This document shows positions 1-10,746 of a DNA stretch of 64,000 bases, piece by piece (position 1 is the stretch's first letter; every line of letters starts with the position of its first letter). Both the position numbers and the translations under genes were made by a program. This DNA comes from Burkholderia paludis (GTDB lineage: Bacteria > Pseudomonadota > Gammaproteobacteria > Burkholderiales > Burkholderiaceae), in NCBI RefSeq assembly GCF_000732615.1, contig NZ_JPGL01000057.1, positions 1-64,000 of the forward strand. Reading direction: 5' to 3'. The notes beneath the pieces are model-generated. The model was not told the DNA's origin. It worked only from the letters and a program-made list of their open reading frames with translations, and searched no databases.

Positions 1-405
1 CACATGTACAAGGACGATCGCGGCGGCGTCGTGATCTACATGGGCTCGGTGCACTCGCACGAGGCGTCGCCGCTGAAGTCGGCGTACGTGACGGCCAAGC
101 ACGGCCTGCTCGGCCTGGCGCGCGTGCTCGCGAAGGAAGGCGCGAAGCACAACGTGCGCTCGCACGTCGTGTGTCCGGGGTTCGTGCGCACGCCGCTGGT
201 GGACAAGCAGATTCCCGAGCAGGCGAAGGAGCTCGGGATCAGCGAAGAGGAAGTGGTGAAGAAGGTGATGCTGGGCAACACGGTCGACGGCGTGTTCACG
301 ACGGTGCAGGACGTCGCGCAGACGGTGCTGTTCCTGTCGGCATTCCCGAGCGCCGCGCTCACGGGCCAGTCGTTCGTCGTCAGCCACGGCTGGTTCATGC
401 AGTGA
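1..405 (+). CDS. bdhA: 3-hydroxybutyrate dehydrogenase, C-terminal part (5' end outside window)
   Basis: NAD-dependent short-chain dehydrogenase that interconverts 3-hydroxybutyrate and acetoacetate in polyhydroxybutyrate/ketone body turnover. The visible 134 codons contain the SDR active-site segment SAYVTAKHGLLG (Tyr-x3-Lys), the following PGFVRTPLVDKQ segment and the C-terminal TGQSFVVSHGW. This pattern is typical of the roughly 260-residue BdhA family, so about half the protein is missing to the left. The reading frame is open from base 1, so the ATG at 4 is internal and not the start. A strong hairpin terminator follows the stop. The SDR family call is certain; the substrate is assigned by similarity. 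Confidence 0.85.
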   Translation, partial: HMYKDDRGGVVIYMGSVHSHEASPLKSAYVTAKHGLLGLARVLAKEGAKHNVRSHVVCPGFVRTPLVDKQIPEQAKELGISEEEVVKKVMLGNTVDGVFTTVQDVAQTVLFLSAFPSAALTGQSFVVSHGWFMQ

Positions 406-452
406 GCGATGCGGAGGCGGGCGGCCTGGATGCCCGCCGGCAAATCGCCATG

Positions 453-480
453 AAAAACGCGCTCCGTGGAGCGCGTTTTT
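453..480. terminator. Bidirectional rho-independent terminator
   Basis: AAAAACGCGCTC and GAGCGCGTTTTT form a 12-bp stem with a 4-base loop, with A and T runs on opposite sides. It lies between the convergent 3' ends of the dehydrogenase and the aminotransferase and can serve both. Confidence 0.85.
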
Positions 481-529
481 CATTTCGGCAGGGCGGGGCC
501 GATGACGGCCGCCGCCCGCTGGCGCTGTC

Positions 530-1729
530 TTACTTCAGGACGGCCGCGACTGCATTGGCGACTGCGTCGAGGTTGCGCGTGTTCAGCGCTGCGACGCAGA
601 TCCGGCCCGTGCCGACCGCATAGATGCCGAATTCGTCGCGCAGGCGATCGACTTGCGCCGAGGTCAGGCCCGAATACGAGAACATCCCGCGCTGCGCGTT
701 GATGAAGCTGAAATCGCGATCGACGCCGCTTGCCTTCAGGCGCTCGACGAGGCCGTTGCGCATGGCGCGGATGCGGTCACGCATTTCACCGAGTTCCTGC
801 ACCCACGAAGCGTGGAGTTCCGGCGATGCGAGCACGGCCGCGACCACGGCGCCGCCATGCGTCGGCGGGTTCGAGTAGTTCGTGCGGATCACGCGCTTCA
901 GTTGCGACAGCACGCGCGTGGCCTCGTCCTTGCTCGACGTGATGATCGACAGCGCACCGACGCGCTCGCCATACAGCGAGAACGACTTCGAGAACGACGA
1001 CGACACGAATGCGTTCAGGTCGGCCGCGGCGAACAGGCGTACGGCGGCGGCATCGGCCTCGATGTCCTCGCCGAAGCCCTGGTAGGCGATGTCGAGGAAC
1101 GGCACGAGGTTGCGGGCCTTCACGACTTCCACGACCTGTTGCCATTGCGCTTCGGTCAGGTCCACGCCGGTCGGGTTGTGGCAGCAGGCGTGCAGCACGA
1201 CGATCGTGCCCGCCTCGTAGCCGTTCAGCGCCGACAGCATGCCGTCGAAGTTCACGCCGTTGGTGGCAGCGTCGTAGTACGGGTACGAGACGACCTCGAA
1301 GCCGGCCGCCTCGAACAGCGCGCGGTGGTTTTCCCAGCTCGGATCGCTGATCGCGACCTTCACGTTCGGGTTCACGGTGCGCAGGAAATCGGCGCCGATC
1401 TTCAGTGCGCCCGTGCCGCCCAGTGCCTGGGCCGTGACCACGCGGCCCGCGGCGATCAGCGGCGAGTCGTTGCCGAGCAGCAGCTTTTGCACGGATGCAT
1501 CGTAGGCGGCGATCCCGTCGATCGGCAGGTAGCCGCGCGGCAGGCCGGCCTCGACGCGCGCCTTCTCCGCATCGCGAACCGCGCGCAGCAGCGGGATCTT
1601 GCCTTCTTCGTTCGTGTACACGCCGACGCCGAGGTTGACCTTGGTCGGACGCGCATCGGCGTTGAAGGCTTCGTTCAGGCCCAGGATCGGGTCGCGGGGG
1701 GCAAGCTGGACATCGGAGAAGAGCGACAT
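530..1729 (-). CDS. tyrB: Aromatic amino acid / aspartate aminotransferase
   Basis: PLP-dependent class I aminotransferase of 399 residues, matching the AspC/TyrB subfamily I length. It transfers amino groups between aspartate or aromatic amino acids and 2-oxoglutarate in the cytoplasm. Visible marks are the N-terminal LAPRDPILGLNEAFNAD, LHACCHNPTGVD (cofactor-contacting Asn), and SSFSKSFSLYGERVG with the Schiff-base Lys near residue 247. The C-terminal GRICVAALN carries the substrate-carboxylate Arg. It is transcribed divergently from uvrB and converges on the dehydrogenase terminator. AspC and TyrB cannot be separated confidently by eye; the tyrB symbol follows the usual naming in beta-proteobacteria. 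Confidence 0.85.
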   Translation of the reverse strand: MSLFSDVQLAPRDPILGLNEAFNADARPTKVNLGVGVYTNEEGKIPLLRAVRDAEKARVEAGLPRGYLPIDGIAAYDASVQKLLLGNDSPLIAAGRVVTAQALGGTGALKIGADFLRTVNPNVKVAISDPSWENHRALFEAAGFEVVSYPYYDAATNGVNFDGMLSALNGYEAGTIVVLHACCHNPTGVDLTEAQWQQVVEVVKARNLVPFLDIAYQGFGEDIEADAAAVRLFAAADLNAFVSSSFSKSFSLYGERVGALSIITSSKDEATRVLSQLKRVIRTNYSNPPTHGGAVVAAVLASPELHASWVQELGEMRDRIRAMRNGLVERLKASGVDRDFSFINAQRGMFSYSGLTSAQVDRLRDEFGIYAVGTGRICVAALNTRNLDAVANAVAAVLK

Positions 1730-1979
1730 GATGATTCGGCAGTAGTGAAAAGAGGGTCAGGCTTTCAGCCGGCGGGACGGAGGCAGCGGACCGCGCGCCG
1801 ATGGCGCGACGCCGGAAAGCGCAGCAGCCTGACATTGTAGCGAATTCACGCTGGCGGGGGCGGGCGAATCGGCGGCGAATCGCGATTCCGGACGGCCGCC
1901 GCGCGTCAGGAGCCGACAGCAGTTCACGGGGCCGCGAAGCGCTAGAATGCTTTCTTTGCCCTTGCTCCGGCCGCATTCC

Positions 1980-4070
<2,091 letters not shown>

Positions 4071-4189
4071 ATCCTTTCCGAACGTCACCGAAACCTGTCG
4101 GCGTCCCGGCGGTAAGCCTTGTCGTATCAGGGGTTTACGGCCGTTCCGGTTTGTTCCGGAACAGGATCGGTGCTAAACTCCGCAATTAT

Positions 4190-4204
4190 TGAGAATTATT
4201 CGCA
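4190..4204. promoter_or_regulatory. Fur box upstream of ftrABCD
   Basis: TGAGAATTATTCGCA fits the 7-1-7 Fur consensus (TGATAAT-N-ATTATCA) with three mismatches. It lies 88 bp before the ftrA start, a plausible promoter position. It implies iron repression of the operon by Fur; this is inferred from sequence only. Confidence 0.65.
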
Positions 4205-4291
4205 TTAGCGTTCTTCATCGCGTTAGTGTATTCGGCGGATCGGCCCGACGGGCCGTTCGCATGGTTCCAGATCAAATAACAAGGAGTGTCC

Positions 4292-4843
4292 ATGTTGGGT
4301 TCTTCGTTCATCCGCACGACGGTTGCGGTAGCGGCGGCGCTGGCCGCGATGTCGGCCACGGCCGCCGAATATCCGATCGGCAAGCAGCAGATCCAGGGTG
4401 GCATGGAGATCGGCGCGGTGTACCTGCAGCCGATCACGATGGATCCGGAAGGGATGATGCGCAAGGCGTCGGATTCCGACGTCCACCTCGAGGCCGACAT
4501 CCACGCGGTCAAGAACAACCCGACGGGTTTCGCGGAAGGCGACTGGATGCCGTACCTGCAGGTCACCTACAAGCTGACGAAGCAGGGTGACGCGAAATGG
4601 AAGGCGGAAGGCGACCTGATGGCCATGGTGGCAAGCGACGGTCCGCATTACGGCGACAACGTGAAGCTGAACGGCCCGGGCAAGTACCACCTGACGATGG
4701 TCGTCAAGCCGCCGATGCAGACGGGCCATATGGCGTTCGGCCGCCACATCGACAAGGAAACGGGCGTAGGCCCGTGGTTCAAGCCCGTTACCCTCGAGTA
4801 CGACTTCCCGTTCGCCGGGATCGGCAAGAAGGGCGGTTACTGA
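4292..4843 (+). CDS. ftrA: Periplasmic iron-binding protein FtrA (P19/Tp34 family)
   Basis: First gene of a four-gene ferrous-iron uptake operon like Bordetella/Burkholderia ftrABCD. The product has 183 residues. An N-terminal signal peptide (hydrophobic AVAAALAAMSATA) is followed by mature AEYPIG. GGMEIGAVYL, VHLEADIHA and the Met/His-rich PPMQTGHMAFGRH are as in P19-type proteins, which bind Cu2+ and Fe or Mn in the periplasm. ATG 4292 was chosen because AAGGAG at 4281-4286 lies 5 nt upstream. A GTG at 4286 overlaps that ribosome binding site and is unlikely. Confidence 0.88.
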   Translation: MLGSSFIRTTVAVAAALAAMSATAAEYPIGKQQIQGGMEIGAVYLQPITMDPEGMMRKASDSDVHLEADIHAVKNNPTGFAEGDWMPYLQVTYKLTKQGDAKWKAEGDLMAMVASDGPHYGDNVKLNGPGKYHLTMVVKPPMQTGHMAFGRHIDKETGVGPWFKPVTLEYDFPFAGIGKKGGY

Positions 4844-4857
4844 TCGGTGGCATGACG

Positions 4858-4881
4858 GACGGCGCGCTTCGGCGCGCCGTC
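4858..4881 (+). promoter_or_regulatory. Intercistronic UUCG-tetraloop hairpin between ftrA and ftrB
   Basis: GACGGCGCGC and GCGCGCCGTC form a perfect 10-bp stem closed by TTCG, an exceptionally stable RNA tetraloop. No T run follows, so it is probably not an intrinsic terminator. It may protect the ftrA message or dampen readthrough, giving more periplasmic protein than membrane subunits. That role is inferred. Confidence 0.6.
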
Positions 4882-4898
4882 GGCGTAGAGAACCCAGA

Positions 4899-5231
4899 AT
4901 GAATATTCCCCAGAAAATCGTTGCCGCAGCCGCTGCGATGTGGCTCGCGGGCGCGGCGTACGCCGCCGATCTGCCGACGTTCAAGCTCGAGATGACGGAC
5001 GGCAAGCTGAATCCCGCCCGCATCGAAGTGCCGGCCGGCCAGCGCTTCAAGATCGAGATCAAGAATACCGGCAAGGGTGCCGCCGAATTCGAGAGCGTGC
5101 AGTTGCGCAAGGAGAAGGTGCTCGCGCCGGGCGCCGATTCGTTCGTGGTCGTCGCGCCGCTGTCGCCGGGCGAATACAAGTTTTTCGACGATTTCCACCA
5201 GCAGGCGCAGGGCGTGATCGTCGCGAAGTAG
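4899..5231 (+). CDS. ftrB: Periplasmic cupredoxin-like protein FtrB
   Basis: 110-residue exported protein with signal peptide MNIPQKIVAAAAAMWLAGAA and mature start near ADLPTF. The rest is one cupredoxin-type beta-sandwich (PARIEVPAGQRFKIEIKNTG ... LSPGEYKFFDDFHQ) of the kind found in EfeO and FtrB. In FtrABCD systems FtrB is proposed to oxidise Fe2+ before transfer to the FtrC permease. A classical type-I copper Cys is not visible. It lies 55 bp after ftrA, with the UUCG hairpin in the gap. Confidence 0.85.
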   Translation: MNIPQKIVAAAAAMWLAGAAYAADLPTFKLEMTDGKLNPARIEVPAGQRFKIEIKNTGKGAAEFESVQLRKEKVLAPGADSFVVVAPLSPGEYKFFDDFHQQAQGVIVAK

Positions 5232-5289
5232 TGCGTTTTATCTGCGCGCGGGCACACCTGTCCCGTGCAACGCGCGTCAGGAGGTATCG

Positions 5290-6132
5290 ATGGGTCAGAT
5301 CTTGTTCATCGTCTGGCGGGAGAGCGTCGAAGCGCTGCTCGTCGTCGGCATTCTCTATGCATGGCTGAAAAACGGCGACGACGATGCGCGCCGCGGCCTG
5401 CCCTTTCTCTGGGCCGGTGTCGGCGCCGGCCTGCTGATGGCCGTCGGCCTCGGCGCCGCGCTGGTCGGCTTCACCGAAGTGTTGTCCGGCGATGCGCAGG
5501 ACTACTTCCAGACGGCCATGGTGCTGATCGCATGCGTGCTGATCGTGCAGATGGTGCTGTGGATGCGCCGGCATGGCCGCACGCTGAAGCGTGACATGGA
5601 GCAATCGCTGCAGCAGAGCACGCGCGATTCGAACTGGTGGGGCGTCGCGGTGCTGGTCGCGCTCGCGATCGCGCGCGAAGGCAGCGAGACGGTGATCTTC
5701 CTGTATGGCCTCGGGTTCGGCCAGTCGGGCCATGTCGACGGCCAGCAGATGCTCGCGGTCCTGATCGGTCTCGGCCTCGCGTTCTTCACGTTCTATCTGC
5801 TGCAGCTCGGCGGCAAGTTCTTCTCGTGGCGGCATTTCTTCCGCGTCACCGAAGTGATGCTGCTGTTTCTCGGCGCGGGACTGTTCCAGACCGGCGTCGA
5901 CAAGCTGATCGACAAGGAAATCCTGCCGCTCGGCATTTCGCAGGTGTGGGACACGTCCGCGATCCTCGACGATTCGGGCACGTTCGGCTCGCTCGTCGCC
6001 ACGCTGACCGGCTATCGCGCGCACCCGGCACTGACCAACCTGGTCGCTTACGCGGTGTACTGGGCCGTCGTCTGGGTGTTGCTGAAGCGCGCGAGCCGTG
6101 GTCCGGCCGTTGCCGCAGGTCGCGCGGCATGA
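5290..6132 (+). CDS. ftrC: Iron permease FtrC (FTR1 family)
   Basis: Integral membrane Fe permease of 280 residues, homologous to yeast Ftr1 and EfeU. The two signature REXXE motifs are intact: R10-E-S-V-E14 in the first membrane helix and R129-E-G-S-E133 in a later one. They are thought to ligand iron during transport. Several further hydrophobic helices follow. AGGAGG at 5279-5284 sits 5 nt before the ATG, a near-perfect ribosome binding site. The stop overlaps the ftrD start (ATGA), implying translational coupling. Confidence 0.92.
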   Translation: MGQILFIVWRESVEALLVVGILYAWLKNGDDDARRGLPFLWAGVGAGLLMAVGLGAALVGFTEVLSGDAQDYFQTAMVLIACVLIVQMVLWMRRHGRTLKRDMEQSLQQSTRDSNWWGVAVLVALAIAREGSETVIFLYGLGFGQSGHVDGQQMLAVLIGLGLAFFTFYLLQLGGKFFSWRHFFRVTEVMLLFLGAGLFQTGVDKLIDKEILPLGISQVWDTSAILDDSGTFGSLVATLTGYRAHPALTNLVAYAVYWAVVWVLLKRASRGPAVAAGRAA

Positions 6133-7526
6133 GCGTCGCCGCCGCGGCCAAGCCGGGCTGGCTTGCGCAGGCCGGCCAGTGGATGCAGCGCCACGGCGCG
6201 CTGATCCGCGGCATCCAGTGGGCCGTCGTCGCCGTCTATGCGTTCCTGATCATCGTGCCGGCGGTGTTGCCGCTGCCGGACGACTCCGCACACCTGTGGA
6301 GCAACCTCACGCTGATCGCGCAATTCACGTTCTGGGGCATCTGGTGGCCGTTCGTACTGCTGTCGATGGTGATGCTCGGCCGCGTCTGGTGCGGCGTGCT
6401 GTGCCCGGAAGGCGCGCTTACCGAATTCGCGAGCAAGTTCGGCCGCGGCGGTCCGATCCCGCGCTGGATGCGGTGGGGCGGCTGGCCGTTCGTCGCGTTC
6501 GGGCTCACGACGATCTACGGGCAAATGGTGAGCGTGTACCAGTATCCGCTCGCGGTGCTGTTCGTGCTCGGCGGGTCGACCGTCGGCGCCATCGTGATCG
6601 GCGTGCTGTACGGCCGCGAGAAGCGCGTGTGGTGCAAGTACCTGTGTCCGGTCAACGGCGTATTCGGACTCCTCGCGCGGCTTGCGCCGATGCGCTACAA
6701 GGTCGACGAGGATGCGTGGCGCCGCTCGTACAAGAACGGTGAGCACGGCCATCGCGTGATTCCGATCAACTGCGCGCCGCTCGTCCCGTTGCGCAGCATG
6801 AAGGGCGCGGCGGCGTGCCATATGTGCGGCCGCTGCAGCGGGCATCGCGATGCGATCTCGCTGTCGTTGCGCTCGCCATCCGACGAGGTCGTGAACCTCG
6901 GCGCGCAGCAGACGAACCCGTGGGACACCGCGTTGATCCTGTACGGCCTGCTCGGCGTCGCGATCGGTGCGTTTCACTGGACCGTCAGCCCGTGGTTCGT
7001 TCAGATCAAGCAATGGCTCGCAGGCTGGCTGATCGATCGAGACATCACGTGGCCGCTCGAAACCAACGCGCCGTGGTTCCTGCTCACGCACTATCCGGAT
7101 CGCAACGACGTGTTCTCCTGGCTCGACGGCGGGCTGATCGTCAGCTACATCGTCGGCACGGGGCTCGTGTACGGCACGGCGCTGCTGGTGCTGCTGGCGG
7201 GCGCCACGCTGATGCTCGGCCGGTTCGACCGCACGCGGCTGCATCATCTCGCGCAGGCGCTGATCCCGATCGCAGGCGCGGGTGTGTTCCTCGGCCTGTC
7301 GGCCACGACGCTGTCGCTGCTGCGTGCCGAGCATGTGCCGCTCGGCTGGGCGGCCGACGTGCGCATCGCGATTCTGGTCGGCGCCAACGCATGGAGTGCG
7401 TGGCTCGCGTGGAAAGTGACAGGGCGCTACGCAGCCTTGTCGCGCCGGTTCGCGGCGTTCGCGTGGTTCGCCGTCGGGCTTGCCGTCGTCGACAGCGCCT
7501 GGTGGTTGATGTTCTGGGGTTTCTGA
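6129..7526 (+). CDS. ftrD: Polyferredoxin-like membrane protein FtrD (NapH/NosR-like 4Fe-4S)
   Basis: 465-residue membrane protein with about six hydrophobic helices and cytoplasmic iron-sulfur motifs: WCGVLCPEG, WCKYLCPVNG and CHMCGRCSGH. The family resembles NapH/NosR/CcoG electron carriers. In FtrABCD it is proposed to accept electrons released by Fe2+ oxidation at FtrB. The ATG at 6129 overlaps the ftrC stop by 4 nt. A 16-bp hairpin terminator closes the operon about 90 bp downstream. Confidence 0.88.
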   Translation: MSVAAAAKPGWLAQAGQWMQRHGALIRGIQWAVVAVYAFLIIVPAVLPLPDDSAHLWSNLTLIAQFTFWGIWWPFVLLSMVMLGRVWCGVLCPEGALTEFASKFGRGGPIPRWMRWGGWPFVAFGLTTIYGQMVSVYQYPLAVLFVLGGSTVGAIVIGVLYGREKRVWCKYLCPVNGVFGLLARLAPMRYKVDEDAWRRSYKNGEHGHRVIPINCAPLVPLRSMKGAAACHMCGRCSGHRDAISLSLRSPSDEVVNLGAQQTNPWDTALILYGLLGVAIGAFHWTVSPWFVQIKQWLAGWLIDRDITWPLETNAPWFLLTHYPDRNDVFSWLDGGLIVSYIVGTGLVYGTALLVLLAGATLMLGRFDRTRLHHLAQALIPIAGAGVFLGLSATTLSLLRAEHVPLGWAADVRIAILVGANAWSAWLAWKVTGRYAALSRRFAAFAWFAVGLAVVDSAWWLMFWGF

Positions 7527-7617
7527 CGCCGCCTGCATGCCGCTTCGGCGGTCAGGCATCGATGCCGTAACGAACAAGCGCATGCGGCATGCCTCGTCGT
7601 GCGTTGGCCGACCAAAC

Positions 7618-7656
7618 AAAAGAGCGGCACGTCTTTCGACGTGCCGCTCTTTTTCT
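7618..7656 (+). terminator. Terminator of ftrABCD
   Basis: Two 16-base arms around GAGCGGCACGTC / GACGTGCCGCTC pair perfectly over a TTTC loop, with A's before and a T run after. It would also end minus-strand transcripts arriving from hemP. The rest of the 280-bp space between ftrD and hemP shows no gene. Confidence 0.85.
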
Positions 7657-7806
7657 TCCTTGTGCGAGAACCAAAAAAATGGCTTGGCTTGCTGCAACGG
7701 CTGCTTGAGTGTGTTTGCACGAAGGGGTCTAGATCTCGCGTGCAAGCCGTTACGCTGGCTACTGCCCAACACCTCTCAGGGAGGTGGTCCCCACAATACT
7801 CTGTCG

Positions 7807-8052
7807 TTACTTCGTCAGGATCAGTTTGCCGAGCCGGGTGGCGCGCAACTGATACGTTTCTCCGTTATGCGCGATGCTCACATGGCTTTGGCCTTGCAGC
7901 AGCGCATCGCTGCTGACGACTCGCGTGCCTGCATCGCGGTTGCCGGCGGGCTTCGCCGGCGTGGTGACCGCTGCCGTCTTCTGACGGCTGCTGGCTGCGG
8001 TGCCGGTCGGGCGGCGCAAGGTCAGCGTGGTCGGGCGCATGGTGTCGGTCAT
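7807..8052 (-). CDS. hemP: HemP/HmuP family hemin uptake protein
   Basis: 81-residue protein with a Thr/Ala-rich, probably disordered first half. The conserved HemP domain is at the C-terminus (VSSDALLQGQSHVSIAHNGE ... YQLRATRLGKLILTK). HemP/HmuP proteins are small factors needed for haem utilisation; in rhizobia and Burkholderia they activate transcription of the haem receptor gene. No haem receptor lies adjacent, so it would act in trans. A Fur box lies 44 bp upstream of its start. Confidence 0.85.
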   Translation of the reverse strand: MTDTMRPTTLTLRRPTGTAASSRQKTAAVTTPAKPAGNRDAGTRVVSSDALLQGQSHVSIAHNGETYQLRATRLGKLILTK

Positions 8053-8095
8053 TCGTTTGATCGGTGACTGTCGATACGATGGAATGAATTCTAAA

Positions 8096-8110
8096 TGATA
8101 ATTATTCCCA
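8096..8110. promoter_or_regulatory. Fur box upstream of hemP
   Basis: TGATAATTATTCCCA matches the left half of the 7-1-7 Fur consensus perfectly (TGATAAT) and the right half with two mismatches. It lies in the AT-rich leader of hemP. Iron-repressed expression is inferred. Confidence 0.75.
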
Positions 8111-8194
8111 TTTACAAAAACTCTTTATCAATCGGTTTTGCAATATTGATAGTTTGATTCGAATGGGCGGCCGGGGGGGGGGCCGCCACCGGGA

Positions 8195-8677
8195 TCAGTG
8201 CAGCGGATCGGGGTCCTTGCGGCCCTGCGTGTATTCGCGAATCAGGCGGACCGTATCGATATCCGACGTGCGGTACGCTTCCTTGACGATCCCGTGCGTC
8301 TGCCGCGCTTCTTCGCTGTCGTCCGAGACGGTCAGCGTCGTGCGGTATTCGAACCGCAGGAACAGCTGGTGATCGTCGCGCTCCTCGATCGTCATCGTCA
8401 GCGAGCCGCCGATCTCGCCGTCCGCCGCGCGGATGTCGTAGCGGACCTGCTGGTTCGGCGTGAACGTGACGTGGTCGCGCACGGTCGCGTGGCCGTAGTG
8501 CAGTTCTCGTTCGAGCGTCGTGTCCGTGCGCTCATGGACGACACAGCTGTCGAGGCCGATCACGAACAGTTGCGGCTGTTCGGCACGCAGCACGAGGCCT
8601 TCCCAGAGCTGGTCGCGAGTGAGGTTCGGCACGGCCGGATCGTCGGAGTTGATCTGGATCAGATGTTCGAAGTTCAA
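8195..8677 (-). CDS. DUF1857 (AtaL-like, START/SRPBCC fold) protein
   Basis: Small cytoplasmic protein of the DUF1857 family, which has the SRPBCC ligand-binding fold; no reaction is established. Visible family segments are NFEHLIQINSDDPAVPNLTR (N-terminus), LWEGLVLRAEQPQLF, and the C-terminal RTSDIDTVRLIREYTQG. I chose a TTG start (160 residues) because family members begin at MNFEHLIQIN and a GAAGGA lies about 10 nt upstream. The open frame reaches an ATG at 8743, which would add 22 unrelated residues. It is not obviously linked to its neighbours. Confidence 0.75.
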   Translation of the reverse strand: MNFEHLIQINSDDPAVPNLTRDQLWEGLVLRAEQPQLFVIGLDSCVVHERTDTTLERELHYGHATVRDHVTFTPNQQVRYDIRAADGEIGGSLTMTIEERDDHQLFLRFEYRTTLTVSDDSEEARQTHGIVKEAYRTSDIDTVRLIREYTQGRKDPDPLH

Positions 8678-8776
8678 GGGGACGGGTTCCTTCTGGCGGC
8701 GCGGAGCCGCATGGTTCAAGAAGTCATTGTGACGCAAAACCATCCGTTTCGCGGATCCTGCCGCCCCCGCCGGGCA

Positions 8777-9649
8777 TCATGCTTCGATCCGGCCCATGCG
8801 GCCCGTCTGGTAGTCGACGACAGCCTGCCGGATCTCCTCCTCGGTGTTCATCACGAACGGGCCGTAGCGGACGATCGGCTCGTTGAGCGGCACGCCGCCG
8901 ATCAGCAGCACATCGAGCGGCATATCGCCTGCGGCGAACGTGACCGTGTCGCCGTCGTCGCCGTAGACGATCATGTGCCGTGCGTCGACAGCCTGCCTGC
9001 CGGGCCCGTAGAGGCCCGTTCCGTCGATCGGATAGGCAAACACGCGATACCCGGCCGGCACGGGCTGAGCGACCGTTGCACCCGGCTCCAGCGTGAAATG
9101 CTGGTAGAGGATCGGCGTGCGCGTCTCGATCGCGGACCGGACGCCGAACGCTTCGCCGGCGATGACGCGCACGCGTGCGCGGCCGTCCGGCGACGTTGCG
9201 GTCGGGATGCCGCTGGCCGGGATCTCCTGGTAGCGGGGAGCGATCAGTTTGTCGCGGCGCGGCAGGTTGACCCACAGTTGGAAGCCGTGCGAGCGGCCGC
9301 CCGTCCGCGCGAATTCCGGATCCGGCATCTCGCTGTGCACGACGCCGGCGCCCGCCGTCATCCATTGCACGTCACCCGGGCCGAGCGTGCCGGCATGGCC
9401 GGACGAGTCGCGATGACGAAAGCGCCCGTCGAGTGCGTAGGTGACGGTTTCGAAGCCGCGATGCGGATGGTCGGGGGCGCCCTTGGCTTCGCCGGGTGCG
9501 TAGTCGACGGGACCCATCTCGTCGAGCAGCAGGAACGGATCGAAATCCATCAGCAGGCGGGTCGGGAACGGACGGTGAACCACGAAGCCTCCGCCTTCGG
9601 TCGTGCGAAGCGCGGGGTAGGTGCGGTCAAGCGAGCGAGCGGTCGTCAT
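8777..9649 (-). CDS. Pirin family protein
   Basis: 290-residue bicupin. The N-terminal cupin has PDHPHRGFETVTYALDG and VQWMTAGAGVVHSEMP, which supply the three His and one Glu that bind the metal in pirins. The C-terminal cupin (YRVFAYPIDGTGLYG ... RYGPFVMNTEEEIRQA) is also complete. Bacterial pirins act as quercetinases or as redox/metabolic regulators; which applies here cannot be read from sequence. It is divergently transcribed from a LysR-type regulator 122 bp away, which probably controls it. Confidence 0.88.
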   Translation of the reverse strand: MTTARSLDRTYPALRTTEGGGFVVHRPFPTRLLMDFDPFLLLDEMGPVDYAPGEAKGAPDHPHRGFETVTYALDGRFRHRDSSGHAGTLGPGDVQWMTAGAGVVHSEMPDPEFARTGGRSHGFQLWVNLPRRDKLIAPRYQEIPASGIPTATSPDGRARVRVIAGEAFGVRSAIETRTPILYQHFTLEPGATVAQPVPAGYRVFAYPIDGTGLYGPGRQAVDARHMIVYGDDGDTVTFAAGDMPLDVLLIGGVPLNEPIVRYGPFVMNTEEEIRQAVVDYQTGRMGRIEA

Positions 9650-9771
9650 GCGGAAGCCCTCGAAATGAGCGGAATAGCGTTATTTTTGAAACAAGGCGCT
9701 ATTATATTGGGCGTTTTACCGGCCGATTTGCGGCGGTTCGCAATGGATTGTTCTGAAATTGGAACGATGAG

Positions 9772-10746
9772 ATGAATATCGATGCACACAACCTGAACGA
9801 CCTCATGTACTTCTCGCAGGTCGTCGAACATGGCGGTTTCTCGGCCGCGGAGCGCGTGCTGGGCATCTCGAAATCGCGTCTGTCGCGGCGCCTGACCGAG
9901 CTCGAGGCGGCGCTCGGCGTGCGGCTGCTGCAGCGCTCGACGCGCAAGCTCGCGCTGACGGAGGCGGGGGAGCTGTTCTACCAGCATTGCCAGGCGATGC
10001 TCGCCGAGGCACAGGCCGCGATGAATGCGGTGCAGCAGTTGCGCGCATCGCCGCGCGGCTCGGTGCGCGTCAGCGTGCCGGTGACGCTGTCGCAGACGAT
10101 GCTGTCGCGCATCCTGCCCGAATTCCTGCGCCGCTATCCCGAGGTGAAGGTGCACGTTCGCGTCACGAATCGCGTGATCGACCTGTTCGAGGATTCGGTC
10201 GATGTTGCACTGCGCGTGCGTTCGGAGCCGCCGCAGAATGCCAACATCGTCGTGCGGCCGCTGTGGCGCACCGAGCAGATGCTGGTCGGCGCACCGAGCC
10301 TGCTGAGCCAGAATGCGCCGCCGCTGTTGCCGGACGACCTGACCGGATTCGAGACGCTCGATACGCCGAGCGTCGACGGGCGGCATGTGTTCAACCTGAT
10401 CGCGCCGGACGGTACGCGTCATGTGCACGAGCACGACCCGCGGCTCGTGACGGCCGACCTGATGACGATCCGCGAAGCGGTGCTCGACGGCCTGGGCATC
10501 GCGGCGCTTCCGGAGATGATGTACGGCAACGCATTGCGCGCGGGGCAACTGTCGCCCGTGATGCCGGGCTGGACGCTGCCGGTGCCGCAGCTGTATGCGG
10601 TGTTCGTGTCGCGGCAGGGGATGCCGCCCGCGGTGCGTGCATTCGTCGACTATCTGGTCGAGAAGCTCGATCACGGCGCCTACAAGGAGCCGGGGTGCCC
10701 TGAGCGTGCGAAGAAGGAAGCGGCGGCCGATGCTTCGGCGACCTGA
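9772..10746 (+). CDS. LysR-type transcriptional regulator, divergent from pirin gene
   Basis: 324 residues, slightly longer than the usual ~300 because of a charged C-terminal tail. The N-terminal winged helix is clear (DLMYFSQVVEHGGFSAAERV, then SKSRLSRRLTELEAALGVRL). A LysR substrate-binding domain follows from about residue 90. The architecture is that of the AaeR/DmlR-like group. It shares an AT-rich 122-bp divergent promoter region with the pirin gene, the classic arrangement for a LysR regulator and its target. The ligand is unknown. Confidence 0.88.
   Translation: MNIDAHNLNDLMYFSQVVEHGGFSAAERVLGISKSRLSRRLTELEAALGVRLLQRSTRKLALTEAGELFYQHCQAMLAEAQAAMNAVQQLRASPRGSVRVSVPVTLSQTMLSRILPEFLRRYPEVKVHVRVTNRVIDLFEDSVDVALRVRSEPPQNANIVVRPLWRTEQMLVGAPSLLSQNAPPLLPDDLTGFETLDTPSVDGRHVFNLIAPDGTRHVHEHDPRLVTADLMTIREAVLDGLGIAALPEMMYGNALRAGQLSPVMPGWTLPVPQLYAVFVSRQGMPPAVRAFVDYLVEKLDHGAYKEPGCPERAKKEAAADASAT

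Noticed and set aside
1921..1979. LexA/SOS operator before uvrB
   Set aside because: I looked for CTG-N10-CAG or similar and saw none; only a TAGAAT -10-like hexamer is present.
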